DNA from: WVZH01 sp034430895
Lineage (GTDB): Bacteria; Chloroflexota; Anaerolineae; Anaerolineales; E44-bin32
Reading direction: 5' to 3'
Assembly (NCBI GenBank): GCA_034430895.1
Contig: DAOUDW010000102.1
Coordinates: 1-64,000 of the forward strand
Length of the DNA stretch: 64,000 bases
Made by a program: the position numbers and the translations under genes. Shown here in pieces: positions 33,801 to 43,284 of the stretch. The notes under the pieces were generated by a model. That model was not told the DNA's origin. It searched no databases and saw only the letters and a program-made list of their open reading frames with translations. Positions within the stretch are counted from its first letter, which is position 1; every line of letters begins with the position of its first letter.

Positions 33801-34625
33801 ATGACCTTCATTCAAGCCCTCGTACTCGGCATCGTACAAGGCGCCACAGAGTTCCTGCCGATTTCATCCTCCGCACATCTCGTACTCGTGCCGTGGATCC
33901 TGCAGTGGGAGTTCGACCCCAAAGCTGCCTTTATCTTCAACGTCCTGGTTCAGTGGGGCACATTGCTGGCCGTTGTCTTCTATTTTCGTCACGATCTACT
34001 TTTAATGGTTCGCGCGGTCTGGCGTGGCGTACGCGCTCGAAAGCCCCTTCAGGATCCCGAGGCAAGGCTGGCCTGGCTTGTCCTGGTGGCAAGCATACCG
34101 GCGACCATCGTCGGTGTGGCGCTCAAGACGCAGGTGTCGCAAGCCTTCGAGAATCCCACAGCAGTCTCTCTCCTGCTGATCGTAACCGCCGCGGCGATAT
34201 TCGTCGGCGAACGCATCGGAAAACTCGATCGAACACTCGATTCACTCTCCACGGTAGATTCACTCTGGATCGGTCTCGCTCAGGCATCGGCCTTGTTCCC
34301 CGGCATCTCCCGCTCGGGAGCGACGATTGCGGCAGGTTTGGCTCGACGTTTGCAGCGCCCGCATGCCGCTCGCTTTTCCTTCTTGATCGCCATACCCGTC
34401 ATGATCGGCGCAGGTTTGGTGGCCGTGTTGGATCTCGCCACAATGCCGGACGGCAACAGTCAGGTGAGCGCGCTTGTGGTTGGATTCTGTACCGCTGTTA
34501 TCGTTGGCTACTTCGCCATCCGCTGGTTGATCCACTTTCTAACCCGGAAATCGCTCTCGGTCTTCGCAGTGTACTGCGCGGTTGTCGGCGGATTGGGATT
34601 GCTGTTGAGTGTGATCCGTGTTTAA
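33801..34625 (+). CDS. uppP: Undecaprenyl-diphosphatase
   Basis: The 274-residue integral membrane enzyme (BacA/UppP) dephosphorylates undecaprenyl diphosphate to recycle the peptidoglycan lipid carrier. Signatures are GIVQGATEFLPISSSAHL near the N-terminus and LFPGISRSGATI in the second half, holding the catalytic Glu, Ser and Arg residues. About eight hydrophobic segments are visible. It starts 3 bp after tgt with GGAG in the end of tgt, and its end overlaps the next gene by 8 bp. Confidence 0.95.
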   Translation: MTFIQALVLGIVQGATEFLPISSSAHLVLVPWILQWEFDPKAAFIFNVLVQWGTLLAVVFYFRHDLLLMVRAVWRGVRARKPLQDPEARLAWLVLVASIPATIVGVALKTQVSQAFENPTAVSLLLIVTAAAIFVGERIGKLDRTLDSLSTVDSLWIGLAQASALFPGISRSGATIAAGLARRLQRPHAARFSFLIAIPVMIGAGLVAVLDLATMPDGNSQVSALVVGFCTAVIVGYFAIRWLIHFLTRKSLSVFAVYCAVVGGLGLLLSVIRV

Positions 34626-35379
34626 GCGGTTCATTCTCGTCCTGCTGTGCGCCGGATTGTGCGCCTGCAGCTCGGCCAGCGTTACACCATCCCAATCGAC
34701 AGTTGCCATCATCGCCACAACGCCAGCACTCGAGAACCTGGTTCAAGACTGGATCGCCGATTTCCCCTCCCCGGACAACACTCGATTCGAACTGCACACC
34801 CTCGCGCCACTGGAAGTATCCCAGGCGATCGAAGACGACATGGCCGCACTTGCCATCGTGGGCAGCACACCACCGGATGATGTTTTTGTCACGCCGCTCT
34901 ACGAGGAAGGCATCGCCGTCATCGTTCATCCGCAAAACGATATCCGCTCGATTTCCCTCGAAGACCTCGCCGGTCTCATCGAGGGACGAATCAGCAATTG
35001 GTCGGAATTAAGTGGGGACGATATACCCGTTCAAACGGTCATTCCACTCTCGGCCGACGAAACGCGACTCCATTTCGAACAACTCGTTCTGCCGGAAGGA
35101 ACTGCCTCGGTGAAGGCGCTCCTTGCCCCAACCCCGGCAGCGATGATCGAGTTGGTCGGCGAGAATCCAGGGGCAGTCGGTTACCTGCCATTTTCGTCGC
35201 TCACGGAGAATGTGCGCGCCATTCGAGTAGACAACCTCGCGCCGACCAACGAGAATGTCAGCAACGGACGCTATCCGCTGCTGATACCCGTAATCGCCTA
35301 TGCCACCGAAGAACCCCTCGGTGCCCTGCGGGATTGGATCCTCGCCATCCAGTCACCCGAAGCAACCGCGACACCCTAA
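34618..35379 (+). CDS. Periplasmic-binding-protein-like lipoprotein (PstS-like)
   Basis: Starts with GTG overlapping uppP. The lipoprotein signal ends in LCAC (Cys17). The mature part shows a type 2 periplasmic binding fold of the PstS/phosphate class: AVIVHPQNDIRSISLEDLAGLI, RISNWSELSGDDIPV and ENPGAVGYLPFSSL are typical. These proteins bind an anion (phosphate, tungstate or similar) for an ABC importer or as a sensor. No permease or ATPase accompanies it here. It is short (253 residues) for PstS. The transcription unit is transporter-tgt-uppP-this gene. Confidence 0.75.
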   Translation: MFKRFILVLLCAGLCACSSASVTPSQSTVAIIATTPALENLVQDWIADFPSPDNTRFELHTLAPLEVSQAIEDDMAALAIVGSTPPDDVFVTPLYEEGIAVIVHPQNDIRSISLEDLAGLIEGRISNWSELSGDDIPVQTVIPLSADETRLHFEQLVLPEGTASVKALLAPTPAAMIELVGENPGAVGYLPFSSLTENVRAIRVDNLAPTNENVSNGRYPLLIPVIAYATEEPLGALRDWILAIQSPEATATP

Positions 35380-35471
35380 AGCCTCGTTCGCCAGACATGC
35401 AAAGATGTCGCTCGTGATTTATAAACGAGACCCGATACACGGATTCAATGTATTGATCGAACTTAGGTGAT

Positions 35472-36149
35472 TTACAAGGGGATCGCGCCTGTGACGAAAG
35501 GATTCGTCATTCGCTCCGCGCCGACCGTCGTCGCCGGTCCATGTCCAGTGTACAAGCGAGTCTCATCCGGCAGGGCGAGGATCTCCCTGCGGATGCTTTC
35601 AAGCAAAGTCTGCCCGCTCCCGCCGGGCAGGTCTACACGACCGACGCTGCCCTGGAAGATCAAATCCCCACAGAAGGCGACCCCGTCTTCCAGAGTTAAA
35701 AACATCACGTGCCCCTGACTGTGACCGGGCGTGTGCCGCACATCGAAAATCCGCTTTCCGAGTTGTAAGCGCATGTCATCTTTCAATTCAATGCTGGGCT
35801 CTGGTCCGGGATCGAATCCTTGAACGCCGAACAACGGTGCGCCTCCCTGCATATGCCACAGCGGCAGATCTTCGGGATGCAAGGCCACCTGCAGGGGATG
35901 CGGTGAGGCATTCACCACTCCCGCCACGCCCCCAAAATGATCGAAGTGGGCATGGGTGAGCCAAATCGCTTGGAGCTGCCAGCCTTTCCGGTCGGCTTCC
36001 GCAACGATGGTTTCACCCTCCCAGGCCGGATCGATGACCACGGCACTTTCGCTTTCCGTATCCGCAACGAGATAGGAGTTAGTAGAAACCGGCCCGAGTA
36101 CGAACGATACGATGGTTAACGATCCGACTTGCTCTTCGTTGGAAATCAT
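35472..36149 (-). CDS. MBL-fold metal hydrolase (glyoxalase II-like)
   Basis: The 225-residue protein has the metallo-beta-lactamase zinc motif THAHFDHFGG, the later His in HTPGHSQGHVMF, the bridging Asp in AFCGDLIFQGSVGR and a final His in YTGHGPATTVG. The set matches hydroxyacylglutathione hydrolase-like thioesterases of bacteria. The actual thioester is unknown. GAGGGA five bases upstream supports the ATG at 36149. It is the last of a series of minus-strand genes but is well separated from the lipoprotein upstream by a terminator. Confidence 0.88.
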   Translation of the reverse strand: MISNEEQVGSLTIVSFVLGPVSTNSYLVADTESESAVVIDPAWEGETIVAEADRKGWQLQAIWLTHAHFDHFGGVAGVVNASPHPLQVALHPEDLPLWHMQGGAPLFGVQGFDPGPEPSIELKDDMRLQLGKRIFDVRHTPGHSQGHVMFLTLEDGVAFCGDLIFQGSVGRVDLPGGSGQTLLESIRREILALPDETRLYTGHGPATTVGAERMTNPFVTGAIPL

Positions 36150-36253
36150 GCATTCCCTCAATTGGCGGAGGATAGGATTGGGAATCCTCCCGTCTTACTC
36201 GATGAAAAGAAGTATAGCCATAAAGACGAGTGCCTTCAATCCCAGGAGCACGA

Positions 36254-36287
36254 ATAAAAAGAGCCAGCGTGATTACACCGCTGGCTC
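36254..36287 (-). terminator. Rho-independent terminator of the lipoprotein gene
   Basis: GAGCCAGCG/CGCTGGCTC (36261-36269 with 36279-36287), followed on the minus strand by TTTTTATT. Confidence 0.88.
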
Positions 36288-36310
36288 GATTTTCTGATGT
36301 CCTAAACCGC

Positions 36311-37342
36311 CTAGGGATCATTGAACGTAGCAAAGTCAAACTTCACGGCACTTGAATTGAAATTCACGATCTTGATCCATCCGTAATTCCCATCGGTGGT
36401 TTGGTAACCATAATAGCGCTTGTGCAAGTCAAACGTCATAGGACTCAGCGACAAAGCCTGACACTGATCACGCGTCGGGGCTTCCGTTCCGAAAATCTTG
36501 AAGCCGACAGTGTTGGGCGGATTGATTTCATAATCGTGGGTAAACAGGATATGCGTATACTCGTAGCGGAAATCCGCTTCTGCTGTTGCGCAGCCCACGA
36601 TCTCGCCCGTATCGAGATCGAAACATCCTTTATCGTGGAGGGTCATGTCCGTCCCGCTGGCTTTGAATAGAAAATAGGCTTCAATCACGGGAACCAGGGG
36701 TTCGAAGACGATGCCTTCATCTTCGGATGGAACCACGATCTTGACCCAGAAAGCCACGCTGGCATCGCTTCCCACCCCGAAGAGAACACCATCGTTGCTG
36801 CGCAGTTTCCAATAGCCCTGATAGGTGCCCGGATCGGTGGGCGCCGTCATGCTGGAGGAGATATCCACCGTGCTTCCTGGCGGCACCGTGCCTGCCAGGG
36901 CTGTCTCAGCCGGCCCATCCATTTGATCGCCGTGGCTGAACACCAGATCGTAGGATGACGTCCACGTGCAGGTGCCATCGTTGCGCAGCCGCCAGGTTTT
37001 GGTGAAGAATGAATCCGCATCCACTTCCGAATCGTCAGGGTAAGTTACATCGCTGACGAACGAAACGAGGTTTGTACATCCTGTCGGTTCTGGCGTATCT
37101 GTCGGTGGTGCGTCTGTCGCCGTGGGCGTCGGCTCCGGTGTGTCCGTTGGAAGCGGAGGTTCTTCCGTGGGAGTCGCTTGCGTTTCCGATTCGGAACTCT
37201 CCGCATCACCCGTTTCTTCTCCACTGTCCGCTGTCGGCAGTGTGGTATCAACGTTGATATCGAGAGGAAAATTGCATGCCGAAAGCAGGAAGGCCCCGAC
37301 AAGCAGCCAATTTAACTTCTGCAGGTAATGTTTGTGTTTCAT
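36311..37342 (-). CDS. Lipoprotein with NBR1-type Ig-like domain
   Basis: The lipoprotein signal ends in LSAC (Cys23). A Thr/Pro/Glu linker of about 60 residues leads to an NBR1-like Ig domain (about 88-200), with FFTKTWRLRNDGTCTWTSSY and the segment DPGTYQGYWKLRS. A C-terminal ~130-residue domain with cysteines and YGWIKIVNFNSSAVKF follows. The NBR1 Ig-like domain is frequent in secreted Chloroflexota proteins; its ligand is unknown. It belongs to a run of co-directional envelope genes from the fused sigma factor at 41530-43284. Confidence 0.8.
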   Translation of the reverse strand: MKHKHYLQKLNWLLVGAFLLSACNFPLDINVDTTLPTADSGEETGDAESSESETQATPTEEPPLPTDTPEPTPTATDAPPTDTPEPTGCTNLVSFVSDVTYPDDSEVDADSFFTKTWRLRNDGTCTWTSSYDLVFSHGDQMDGPAETALAGTVPPGSTVDISSSMTAPTDPGTYQGYWKLRSNDGVLFGVGSDASVAFWVKIVVPSEDEGIVFEPLVPVIEAYFLFKASGTDMTLHDKGCFDLDTGEIVGCATAEADFRYEYTHILFTHDYEINPPNTVGFKIFGTEAPTRDQCQALSLSPMTFDLHKRYYGYQTTDGNYGWIKIVNFNSSAVKFDFATFNDP

Positions 37343-37485
37343 CGTTGTCTCCTGTGGTCACACGAACAAAAATATCTTTCATCTCTCATAACGTGTCTGC
37401 GCCCGCTTTTGTGACAAATTAGTTGCTCTTACGATAAAACACACATACCAAGATCATCACGCGCGCCGTTGCGTTTCTCCAACAT

Positions 37486-39666
37486 TCACTCCGAGGATAT
37501 CACGGGCACGATGATCGACCATGACATACCCCCGTCTTCAGTTTTCACCAGCGCGATCTCTGTTTCACTGCGAGCCACGGCCCAGCCAAGCTGTTGGCTG
37601 ACGAAGGAAAATTGGCCGTCCCAGCTCACGCTCTTGACCTTGCTCCAGGTCTCGCCCCCATCCAGGGAGCGATAGATATCGCGAGACAGTGCATAGGCGA
37701 TATCCGTATCGATGAACAACAATGTGCCGCCGGGATAGCGATACGTTTGCCATGTTCCACCAGCATCCTCAGAGGTGTACACAAAATGATCCTCGATCCG
37801 CTCATCGTTTTCCCATCGCAAGCATGACATCGCCAGGGCACCGTGTGAGGAGGAAAAAAGAGTCGGGGAGTGTGATTCACAGCCCGCATTGTCAAATAGA
37901 TCCGTTTGTTCGTCGGGCGCTGGTAACGCAATCTCATCCCAGGTTGCTCCGCCATCGCCCGTCACCACGACTTCCGCTCCCTCAATGGGACAATTGGCGA
38001 TGGTCACCCAACCTGTCCGTTCGAAGGCAAACTGCATCCCGGTTTTCTGGCAGCTTTGTAGATAAACACTTTCATACGGATCAATCAGCCGTTCCCAGTG
38101 TCCCCCAGCGTCCCGTGAAATAAAAAGATAGACCGGGTACTTATGCATACCCACACCACCCAGACGGGCCATAATCCAGCCAGTCTGTGGGGTCGAGAAA
38201 TGAAGATGTGGAGGGTTGAAAGCCGATCCCACGAAATCCACACTGATCGGACCGCCCCATTGCCAGTAGCGACCGCCGTCAAACGTGTGCCAGATCCTCA
38301 ATTCGGTAGATTCCAGTCCAGATTCGCGATCGACAGAATGATATACCACCCAGCCGGTCGTTTCGTCGATAAAAAAGGCAGTAGCCATCTTCTCCGCATC
38401 CTCCGGGCCGGGAACCGGCTCGGGAGGTGTAACATCCCGCCAGGTTAAGCCGCCATCCGAGCTGCGAAAGACGTGATCGCCGTATTCCGCCGATCCCCCG
38501 ATCGCCCAACCCTGATCCGCATCCAACATATGGATGGTATGAATGGTTATTTCCTCTCCGGCTGCGAGATGCGGTATGGGATCCCCCTCGGGAGGCTTGG
38601 ACGATAAACTTGGAGGCCTTAACGGCTGGACCACGCCATTACGCACATCTGCAGCATTAAAGCGGGTTACGCCAGCCTCAGTGCCAAAATACACACTCCC
38701 ATCGACCGCACTGGTTATGGCACGTACGTCATCTCCACTCAAACCATGCGCGGATGTGTAACCCAACCACTCGACCCCATCGAAACGGAATACGCCCGCG
38801 CGTGTACCAAACCAAAGGGCATCATCCTGAGCCACTGCGATCGCCTGCACGACGTTGGATTCATCCCCCGAGAGGGTATAACTTGTCCATTGACCGCCAT
38901 CGAACCGCGCGACACCACCAAATAGCGTTCCCATCCAGATCGATCCTTGTGTGTCTTCCGACATGGAGAGCACATCATTTGCGGGTAAGACACTATTTTG
39001 ATCGTACGTAGACCAATGGACGCCATCAAAATGAGAGACCCCTTTGGATGTGCCAAACCATATCCCCTGTTCACCCGCCGCGAGTACACAATGTACATAA
39101 TCATCGGACAAACCGTCCGCGGCAGCGTAATTGGTGAATACTCCATTGGCGAAATGCGAGACACCGTTGGCCGTGCCGATCCACAACCCGCCGTCTTCAT
39201 CAAACTGCAAATCGAAGATGATATCAGCCACGAGGCCATCGCCTGAAGTGGTTGTCTCCCAAGCGCCAGCATCGTAGTGCACCAATCCCGCCGTCGTTCC
39301 AAACCAGAGCGACCCTTCCGGCCCAAGTGCGACTGCCCGGACCTCATGGATAGATGATCCAACTTCTATCGAATGAAACCTGCAGGATTCCAGATCTGCG
39401 TCACATTGCACCACGCCGCCGGATGTCCCCACCCAGAGATTGCCCTGGGAGTCGAAGGCCAGGTCGAAGACCTCACCCAAATCATCTGCGGATACCGTTT
39501 CACCTGATGTCTCAGACTCGCTTATTTCGCCACTCGGTTCAGAAGGTGTGTTGGTTATCTGTGAAGAGGATATCTCCGTCGGTGAAGTCGTTGGCAGGTT
39601 ACAGGCTGCAACGAGACCGATAATCAAAACAACCGCTGGAATGACCTTTTTTATCATGTCAGTCAT
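37486..39666 (-). CDS. Lipoprotein with two beta-propellers (Reg_prop and BNR-like repeats)
   Basis: The lipoprotein signal ends in VAAC (Cys22). The first half carries about seven Reg_prop-type blades (LWVGTSGGVVQCD, LWFGTTAGLVHYD, LWIGTANGVSHF, IWFGTSKGVSHFDG and so on), the kind found in the sensory part of hybrid two-component systems. The second half has BNR/sortilin-type repeats with Asp-boxes (SSDGGLTW, TFDGGRYW, SRDAGGHW, SEDAGGTW, SLDGGETW, TEDGGMSW). It is anchored outside the membrane with no kinase domain, so it must signal through another protein or bind a surface ligand. GGAGGAGG precedes the ATG. Confidence 0.85.
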   Translation of the reverse strand: MTDMIKKVIPAVVLIIGLVAACNLPTTSPTEISSSQITNTPSEPSGEISESETSGETVSADDLGEVFDLAFDSQGNLWVGTSGGVVQCDADLESCRFHSIEVGSSIHEVRAVALGPEGSLWFGTTAGLVHYDAGAWETTTSGDGLVADIIFDLQFDEDGGLWIGTANGVSHFANGVFTNYAAADGLSDDYVHCVLAAGEQGIWFGTSKGVSHFDGVHWSTYDQNSVLPANDVLSMSEDTQGSIWMGTLFGGVARFDGGQWTSYTLSGDESNVVQAIAVAQDDALWFGTRAGVFRFDGVEWLGYTSAHGLSGDDVRAITSAVDGSVYFGTEAGVTRFNAADVRNGVVQPLRPPSLSSKPPEGDPIPHLAAGEEITIHTIHMLDADQGWAIGGSAEYGDHVFRSSDGGLTWRDVTPPEPVPGPEDAEKMATAFFIDETTGWVVYHSVDRESGLESTELRIWHTFDGGRYWQWGGPISVDFVGSAFNPPHLHFSTPQTGWIMARLGGVGMHKYPVYLFISRDAGGHWERLIDPYESVYLQSCQKTGMQFAFERTGWVTIANCPIEGAEVVVTGDGGATWDEIALPAPDEQTDLFDNAGCESHSPTLFSSSHGALAMSCLRWENDERIEDHFVYTSEDAGGTWQTYRYPGGTLLFIDTDIAYALSRDIYRSLDGGETWSKVKSVSWDGQFSFVSQQLGWAVARSETEIALVKTEDGGMSWSIIVPVISSE

Positions 39667-39796
39667 GATTCCTCCTCCATGATTTCGTAAAGATATTTTA
39701 TTCCTATACGTCCTTCAGCGAGTGCAAGAGATGGAATGCCAATTGAAATGCACCAACCGGAAAATCCTGCACATATGCTTGTATCGCCTGCTCGAT

Positions 39797-41365
39797 TTAG
39801 AATTGAAAATCCCAGCCAAAATTAACACTCCCGGTCGTGGCACCTGGATCCACCGTTACATTGATCCGCGCCCAATTACCGGTCACATCCGGATGGGACC
39901 ACGTACCGGGGATGAACGCATTTTCATTTCCCACGACAGAGATGGATACACAGTAATTTCCCGGGGTTAATCCTGTAAAACTGAACACCCCACTGGCGTT
40001 GGTGGTCGTCGTCGGCAGGCCCGTAGCAGGACACGCACCCACACCCAATTGGACGATCACGTTGGGGATGCCTTGCTCGCCGGCCTCATATATTCCGTTG
40101 GCCCAGTAAACAATGCCGTCGGTTTCACATCCAGGCGGCGGAGGTTCCGGGGTGTCTGGCGTTAGATTTGGGGGATTGCACTCGTCGTCCCAGACAATCC
40201 CCGTAATTCCACCAGGCGCCGGCGTGGGAGTGGGCGGAGAAGTTAAAATGGGCAAGTCGCTCAAATCGAAGCTGTATTCCAACAGGTTTTCTGCGATCCA
40301 GCATTGATTTGACTCGCCCGCAAGCAGCACCGCCAACCATGAATTATCCGCCAGACGGCCTTTCGCTTCTGCCTGCTCATTTTCGAGCAGGAAGCCATAT
40401 TGATCGAATATCATCATCGGGCCTGTTCGACAGTTGGAGTCGATCAGCGCCCTAACAAAATAGCCCTCAGGGGTCGATGTGGCCGTCGGCGCCGGTGGCT
40501 CCGGCATAAATTGATAGTCCCAACCGAAATCGACATCTGTTTCATCCTGGTCTGCGGTAAGGGTGACGGTTACTTCCTGCGGTTCTGCGCCACGGTCAGG
40601 ATACGTCCAGCTACCTGGGATCAAGATCAAATCATTACCATCGGAGAGCGCATTCACACTGACACAGTATGTGCCTGCGGATAAACCACCAAACGAGTAA
40701 GTCCCATCATTATCCGTGGTATCGGTAGCCAATCCGGTGGATGGACAAGCGCCGCTGCCAAGATGCAGGGTTATATCTTCGATCCCTGGTTCGCCGGGAT
40801 CATAGACTCCATCCGCTTCGAGACCTCCCGTCCCATCAACTTCGATACACCCTTCTGGTAACGGATCACCTGGCGGAATTGAAGCATATGGCACAGCACA
40901 AAGGTCATGGAAAACATCTCCACTTATTAAAGCATTCGAAGTACACGATCCGCTTATATCTAGTTTAAATTCGAATATCTCGGAATACTCGCCGCGGGCG
41001 CCATCGATGATCGGCACAACCCGCCAGAAATATTGCATGCAATCCCTCAACTCCATCCCGGGGGACCAACTCGGGATCGGGCTATCTGTCGTTTCGCTAA
41101 TAATCGACGTATCAAATGTCGGATCGACAGCAAGGTCAACAATAAACTCTTGCGGAACGCACCCGTCTTGCGAGTATTCCCATTCAAGCAACGGTGTAGC
41201 TGTATCGACGGTTGCACCGTTCAGCGGTGAGCTTAACTCCACCACGGGATACTCATCTGGTGAACATCGTTCAGGAGTCGGCGTCGGAAATTCACATGCA
41301 GTCAACAATCCAACCCCAATGATGAACGTGAATCCGAGCCCAATTATCTTTCGATTTGGTGGCAA
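39797..41365 (-). CDS. Lipoprotein with SdrD B-like domains and a cysteine-bearing SH3-like domain
   Basis: A TTG at 41365 is preceded by AGGAGTGATAGGAAG and gives a clean lipoprotein signal ending LLTAC (Cys24); an earlier start at 41443 would put 26 polar residues before it. The mature protein has an FnIII-like region, then an SdrD B-like domain (DGVYDPGEPGIEDITLHLG). A SH3-like domain with DSNCRTGP and CWIAENLL follows, then a second SdrD B-like domain ending GSVNFGWDFQF. The SH3-like domain closely parallels the one in the sigma-factor fusion upstream (NEDSNCRFGP..HCWIWNGL), including the two cysteines. A shared ligand is plausible. Confidence 0.8.
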   Translation of the reverse strand: MPPNRKIIGLGFTFIIGVGLLTACEFPTPTPERCSPDEYPVVELSSPLNGATVDTATPLLEWEYSQDGCVPQEFIVDLAVDPTFDTSIISETTDSPIPSWSPGMELRDCMQYFWRVVPIIDGARGEYSEIFEFKLDISGSCTSNALISGDVFHDLCAVPYASIPPGDPLPEGCIEVDGTGGLEADGVYDPGEPGIEDITLHLGSGACPSTGLATDTTDNDGTYSFGGLSAGTYCVSVNALSDGNDLILIPGSWTYPDRGAEPQEVTVTLTADQDETDVDFGWDYQFMPEPPAPTATSTPEGYFVRALIDSNCRTGPMMIFDQYGFLLENEQAEAKGRLADNSWLAVLLAGESNQCWIAENLLEYSFDLSDLPILTSPPTPTPAPGGITGIVWDDECNPPNLTPDTPEPPPPGCETDGIVYWANGIYEAGEQGIPNVIVQLGVGACPATGLPTTTTNASGVFSFTGLTPGNYCVSISVVGNENAFIPGTWSHPDVTGNWARINVTVDPGATTGSVNFGWDFQF

Positions 41366-41529
41366 CTTCCTATCACTCCTGTATTTGCCTGCTAGACCTG
41401 AACGATGATATTCGATTATCATCCTTGCAATTCGATAATCCACAGGATAGCCCCAAAAATCCTGTGTGACGATGGATTACATTTTTATTTACAAATTCAT
41501 GATGTATGGTTACACGAATCTGTTGCTAG

Positions 41530-43284
41530 TTAATAAACCAAGGAATATATTCGTATCGTCTGCTCTGTACTTTCACCCATATTCCCGGCAGTGTCGTAGG
41601 CACGAGCGTAGAAGTCCATGTATCCGGAAGGATAGGGGCCAGCAGAGTAAACACAACTCGTTGTATCCTGACATGTAGCCACTTTCGTGTCGAAATTTTC
41701 TGATCCAGCGCGGACCCATATCTCAATACGGTCGATCTGGCCATTATCCTGCGCTTGTGCTGTAAAGGTAACCACATCCGAAGTGTTCGGTCGATGATAC
41801 CCGGTAGGTCTATAGTTGATAGAAATCGTTGGCGGCGTGGAATCTTCGGGCGTTGACGTCGGTGGTGCAATAATAATTGGAACCTGGCTTGTATCCCCAG
41901 TGACAGTCACCAGACCATTCCAGATCCAACAATGACCATACCCATCCTGTTTCTCAATCCACCACCACGTCCAGTCCTCATTACGCCCATCGATCGGCGC
42001 CGATTGACCCTCATACAGATAGCTGACGACATCATTATCCATGGATGGACCGAAGCGGCAATTGCTATCTTCGTTTCCCATCACTATCGGCGGGCCAAGG
42101 GTGGCGGTTGTGGTTTGTGTGGCGGTATCTTCCTTCGTGGGAAAGACCGTTGGCGAATCCGGATCATCCGTCCCAGGAATTTCTGGAACAGGATTTGGTG
42201 TCGATGTGTTAAGTTCTTCCGATTCTGAAGGTTCTGATGGAACGGGAGAAAGCGGTGAAGGAGGTTCGGGGGAGAGGATGAGCGAGGTCAAAACCAGCGA
42301 GCCGAGAATAATGGCGGAAGCCATTAGAAAAGCCCCTGTTTTCATCATCCAACCCCAACCCGAAATCATATTCATCCAGCCAGGGGATGATCCACCACCG
42401 CCCATCCCTCCTGCGCCTCCGCCAGGAGGTGTGCCGCTTCCAGCCTGTGGAGCACCTTGCCCACCACCCGAAGGCACCGTTTCGATACCCAGTTGATCGA
42501 ACACCTTTGAGATCCAGTCAGGCGAAGGGGCAATGGGAACCAATCCGGCCACCAACGCACCGACTTTCTTCAGGTCTTCTTCCGTCTGGCGACATTGCTT
42601 GCATGTTCTAATATGTGCTTCTACGGCAGCACGAAGCTCCTCATCGAGCTCTCCATCATGATAGGCAGAGAGTATATCGCCGAGTTCTCGGCAGCGCTCA
42701 ACGCCCGCTTCCAACGACAGGCGCATGCCGTGACGTTCACGAAAGCGCATGCGAGCTCGATGGACCAATTGCCGCGCATTATCATACGTGCACTCGAGCG
42801 CCTGTGAGACTTCTTTATAACTCTGTCCGTTGAATTCCCTTAAAATCAATACCTGACGATAAATCGTGGGCATACCATCCAACGTGTTCCACACCGCCTC
42901 ACGGGCTTCATTACGTTGTACACCACGTTCGGATGGTCGTTTCGTAATTGGTCCTTCTGCCATCATTGTCGGTTCTTCTAGGTCTACGAATCTGCGATTA
43001 CGACGCAGGTAATCAACCGCCAGGTTACTCGCAATGCGAAAGACCCAAGATTTGAAATCCCAGGGCGGACCCAATTGTCCAATTCGCTCGTGAGCACGGA
43101 TGAACGCATCCTGTGTCACATCCTCTGCTGCCTGGCGGTCCCCAAGCATATGGTATACGTAGTTCAACAAAAGCTGATGCAGCTGGTTGAAGAGATCTGC
43201 AAACGCATCATCTTCACCCTGCTGGGCTCGTTGAACCAACGCTACGTCATCGCGCCCAGGTACCTTCACGCTTTCCTCTGTCAA
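41530..43284 (-). CDS. ECF sigma factor fused to zinc-finger, membrane helix and extracytoplasmic SH3/Ig domains
   Basis: A single 584-residue chain. Sigma-70 region 2 lies at about 20-95 (EDVTQDAFIRAHERI) and region 4 at about 130-185 (IYRQVLILREFNGQSYKEVSQ). A zinc-finger anti-sigma-like domain follows, with H209, H224, C228 and C231 (AHIRTCKQC). A Gly-rich linker leads to a membrane helix (about 316-338), a Thr/Pro linker, a SH3-like domain (about 403-462, C409 and C452) and an Ig-like end (485-584). Normally the sigma and anti-sigma are separate; here both and the outside sensor are in one protein, so it must be released or act at the membrane. The start is TTG with GAGGTG upstream; a GTG five codons later is an alternative. 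Confidence 0.88.
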   Translation of the reverse strand: MTEESVKVPGRDDVALVQRAQQGEDDAFADLFNQLHQLLLNYVYHMLGDRQAAEDVTQDAFIRAHERIGQLGPPWDFKSWVFRIASNLAVDYLRRNRRFVDLEEPTMMAEGPITKRPSERGVQRNEAREAVWNTLDGMPTIYRQVLILREFNGQSYKEVSQALECTYDNARQLVHRARMRFRERHGMRLSLEAGVERCRELGDILSAYHDGELDEELRAAVEAHIRTCKQCRQTEEDLKKVGALVAGLVPIAPSPDWISKVFDQLGIETVPSGGGQGAPQAGSGTPPGGGAGGMGGGGSSPGWMNMISGWGWMMKTGAFLMASAIILGSLVLTSLILSPEPPSPLSPVPSEPSESEELNTSTPNPVPEIPGTDDPDSPTVFPTKEDTATQTTTATLGPPIVMGNEDSNCRFGPSMDNDVVSYLYEGQSAPIDGRNEDWTWWWIEKQDGYGHCWIWNGLVTVTGDTSQVPIIIAPPTSTPEDSTPPTISINYRPTGYHRPNTSDVVTFTAQAQDNGQIDRIEIWVRAGSENFDTKVATCQDTTSCVYSAGPYPSGYMDFYARAYDTAGNMGESTEQTIRIYSLVY

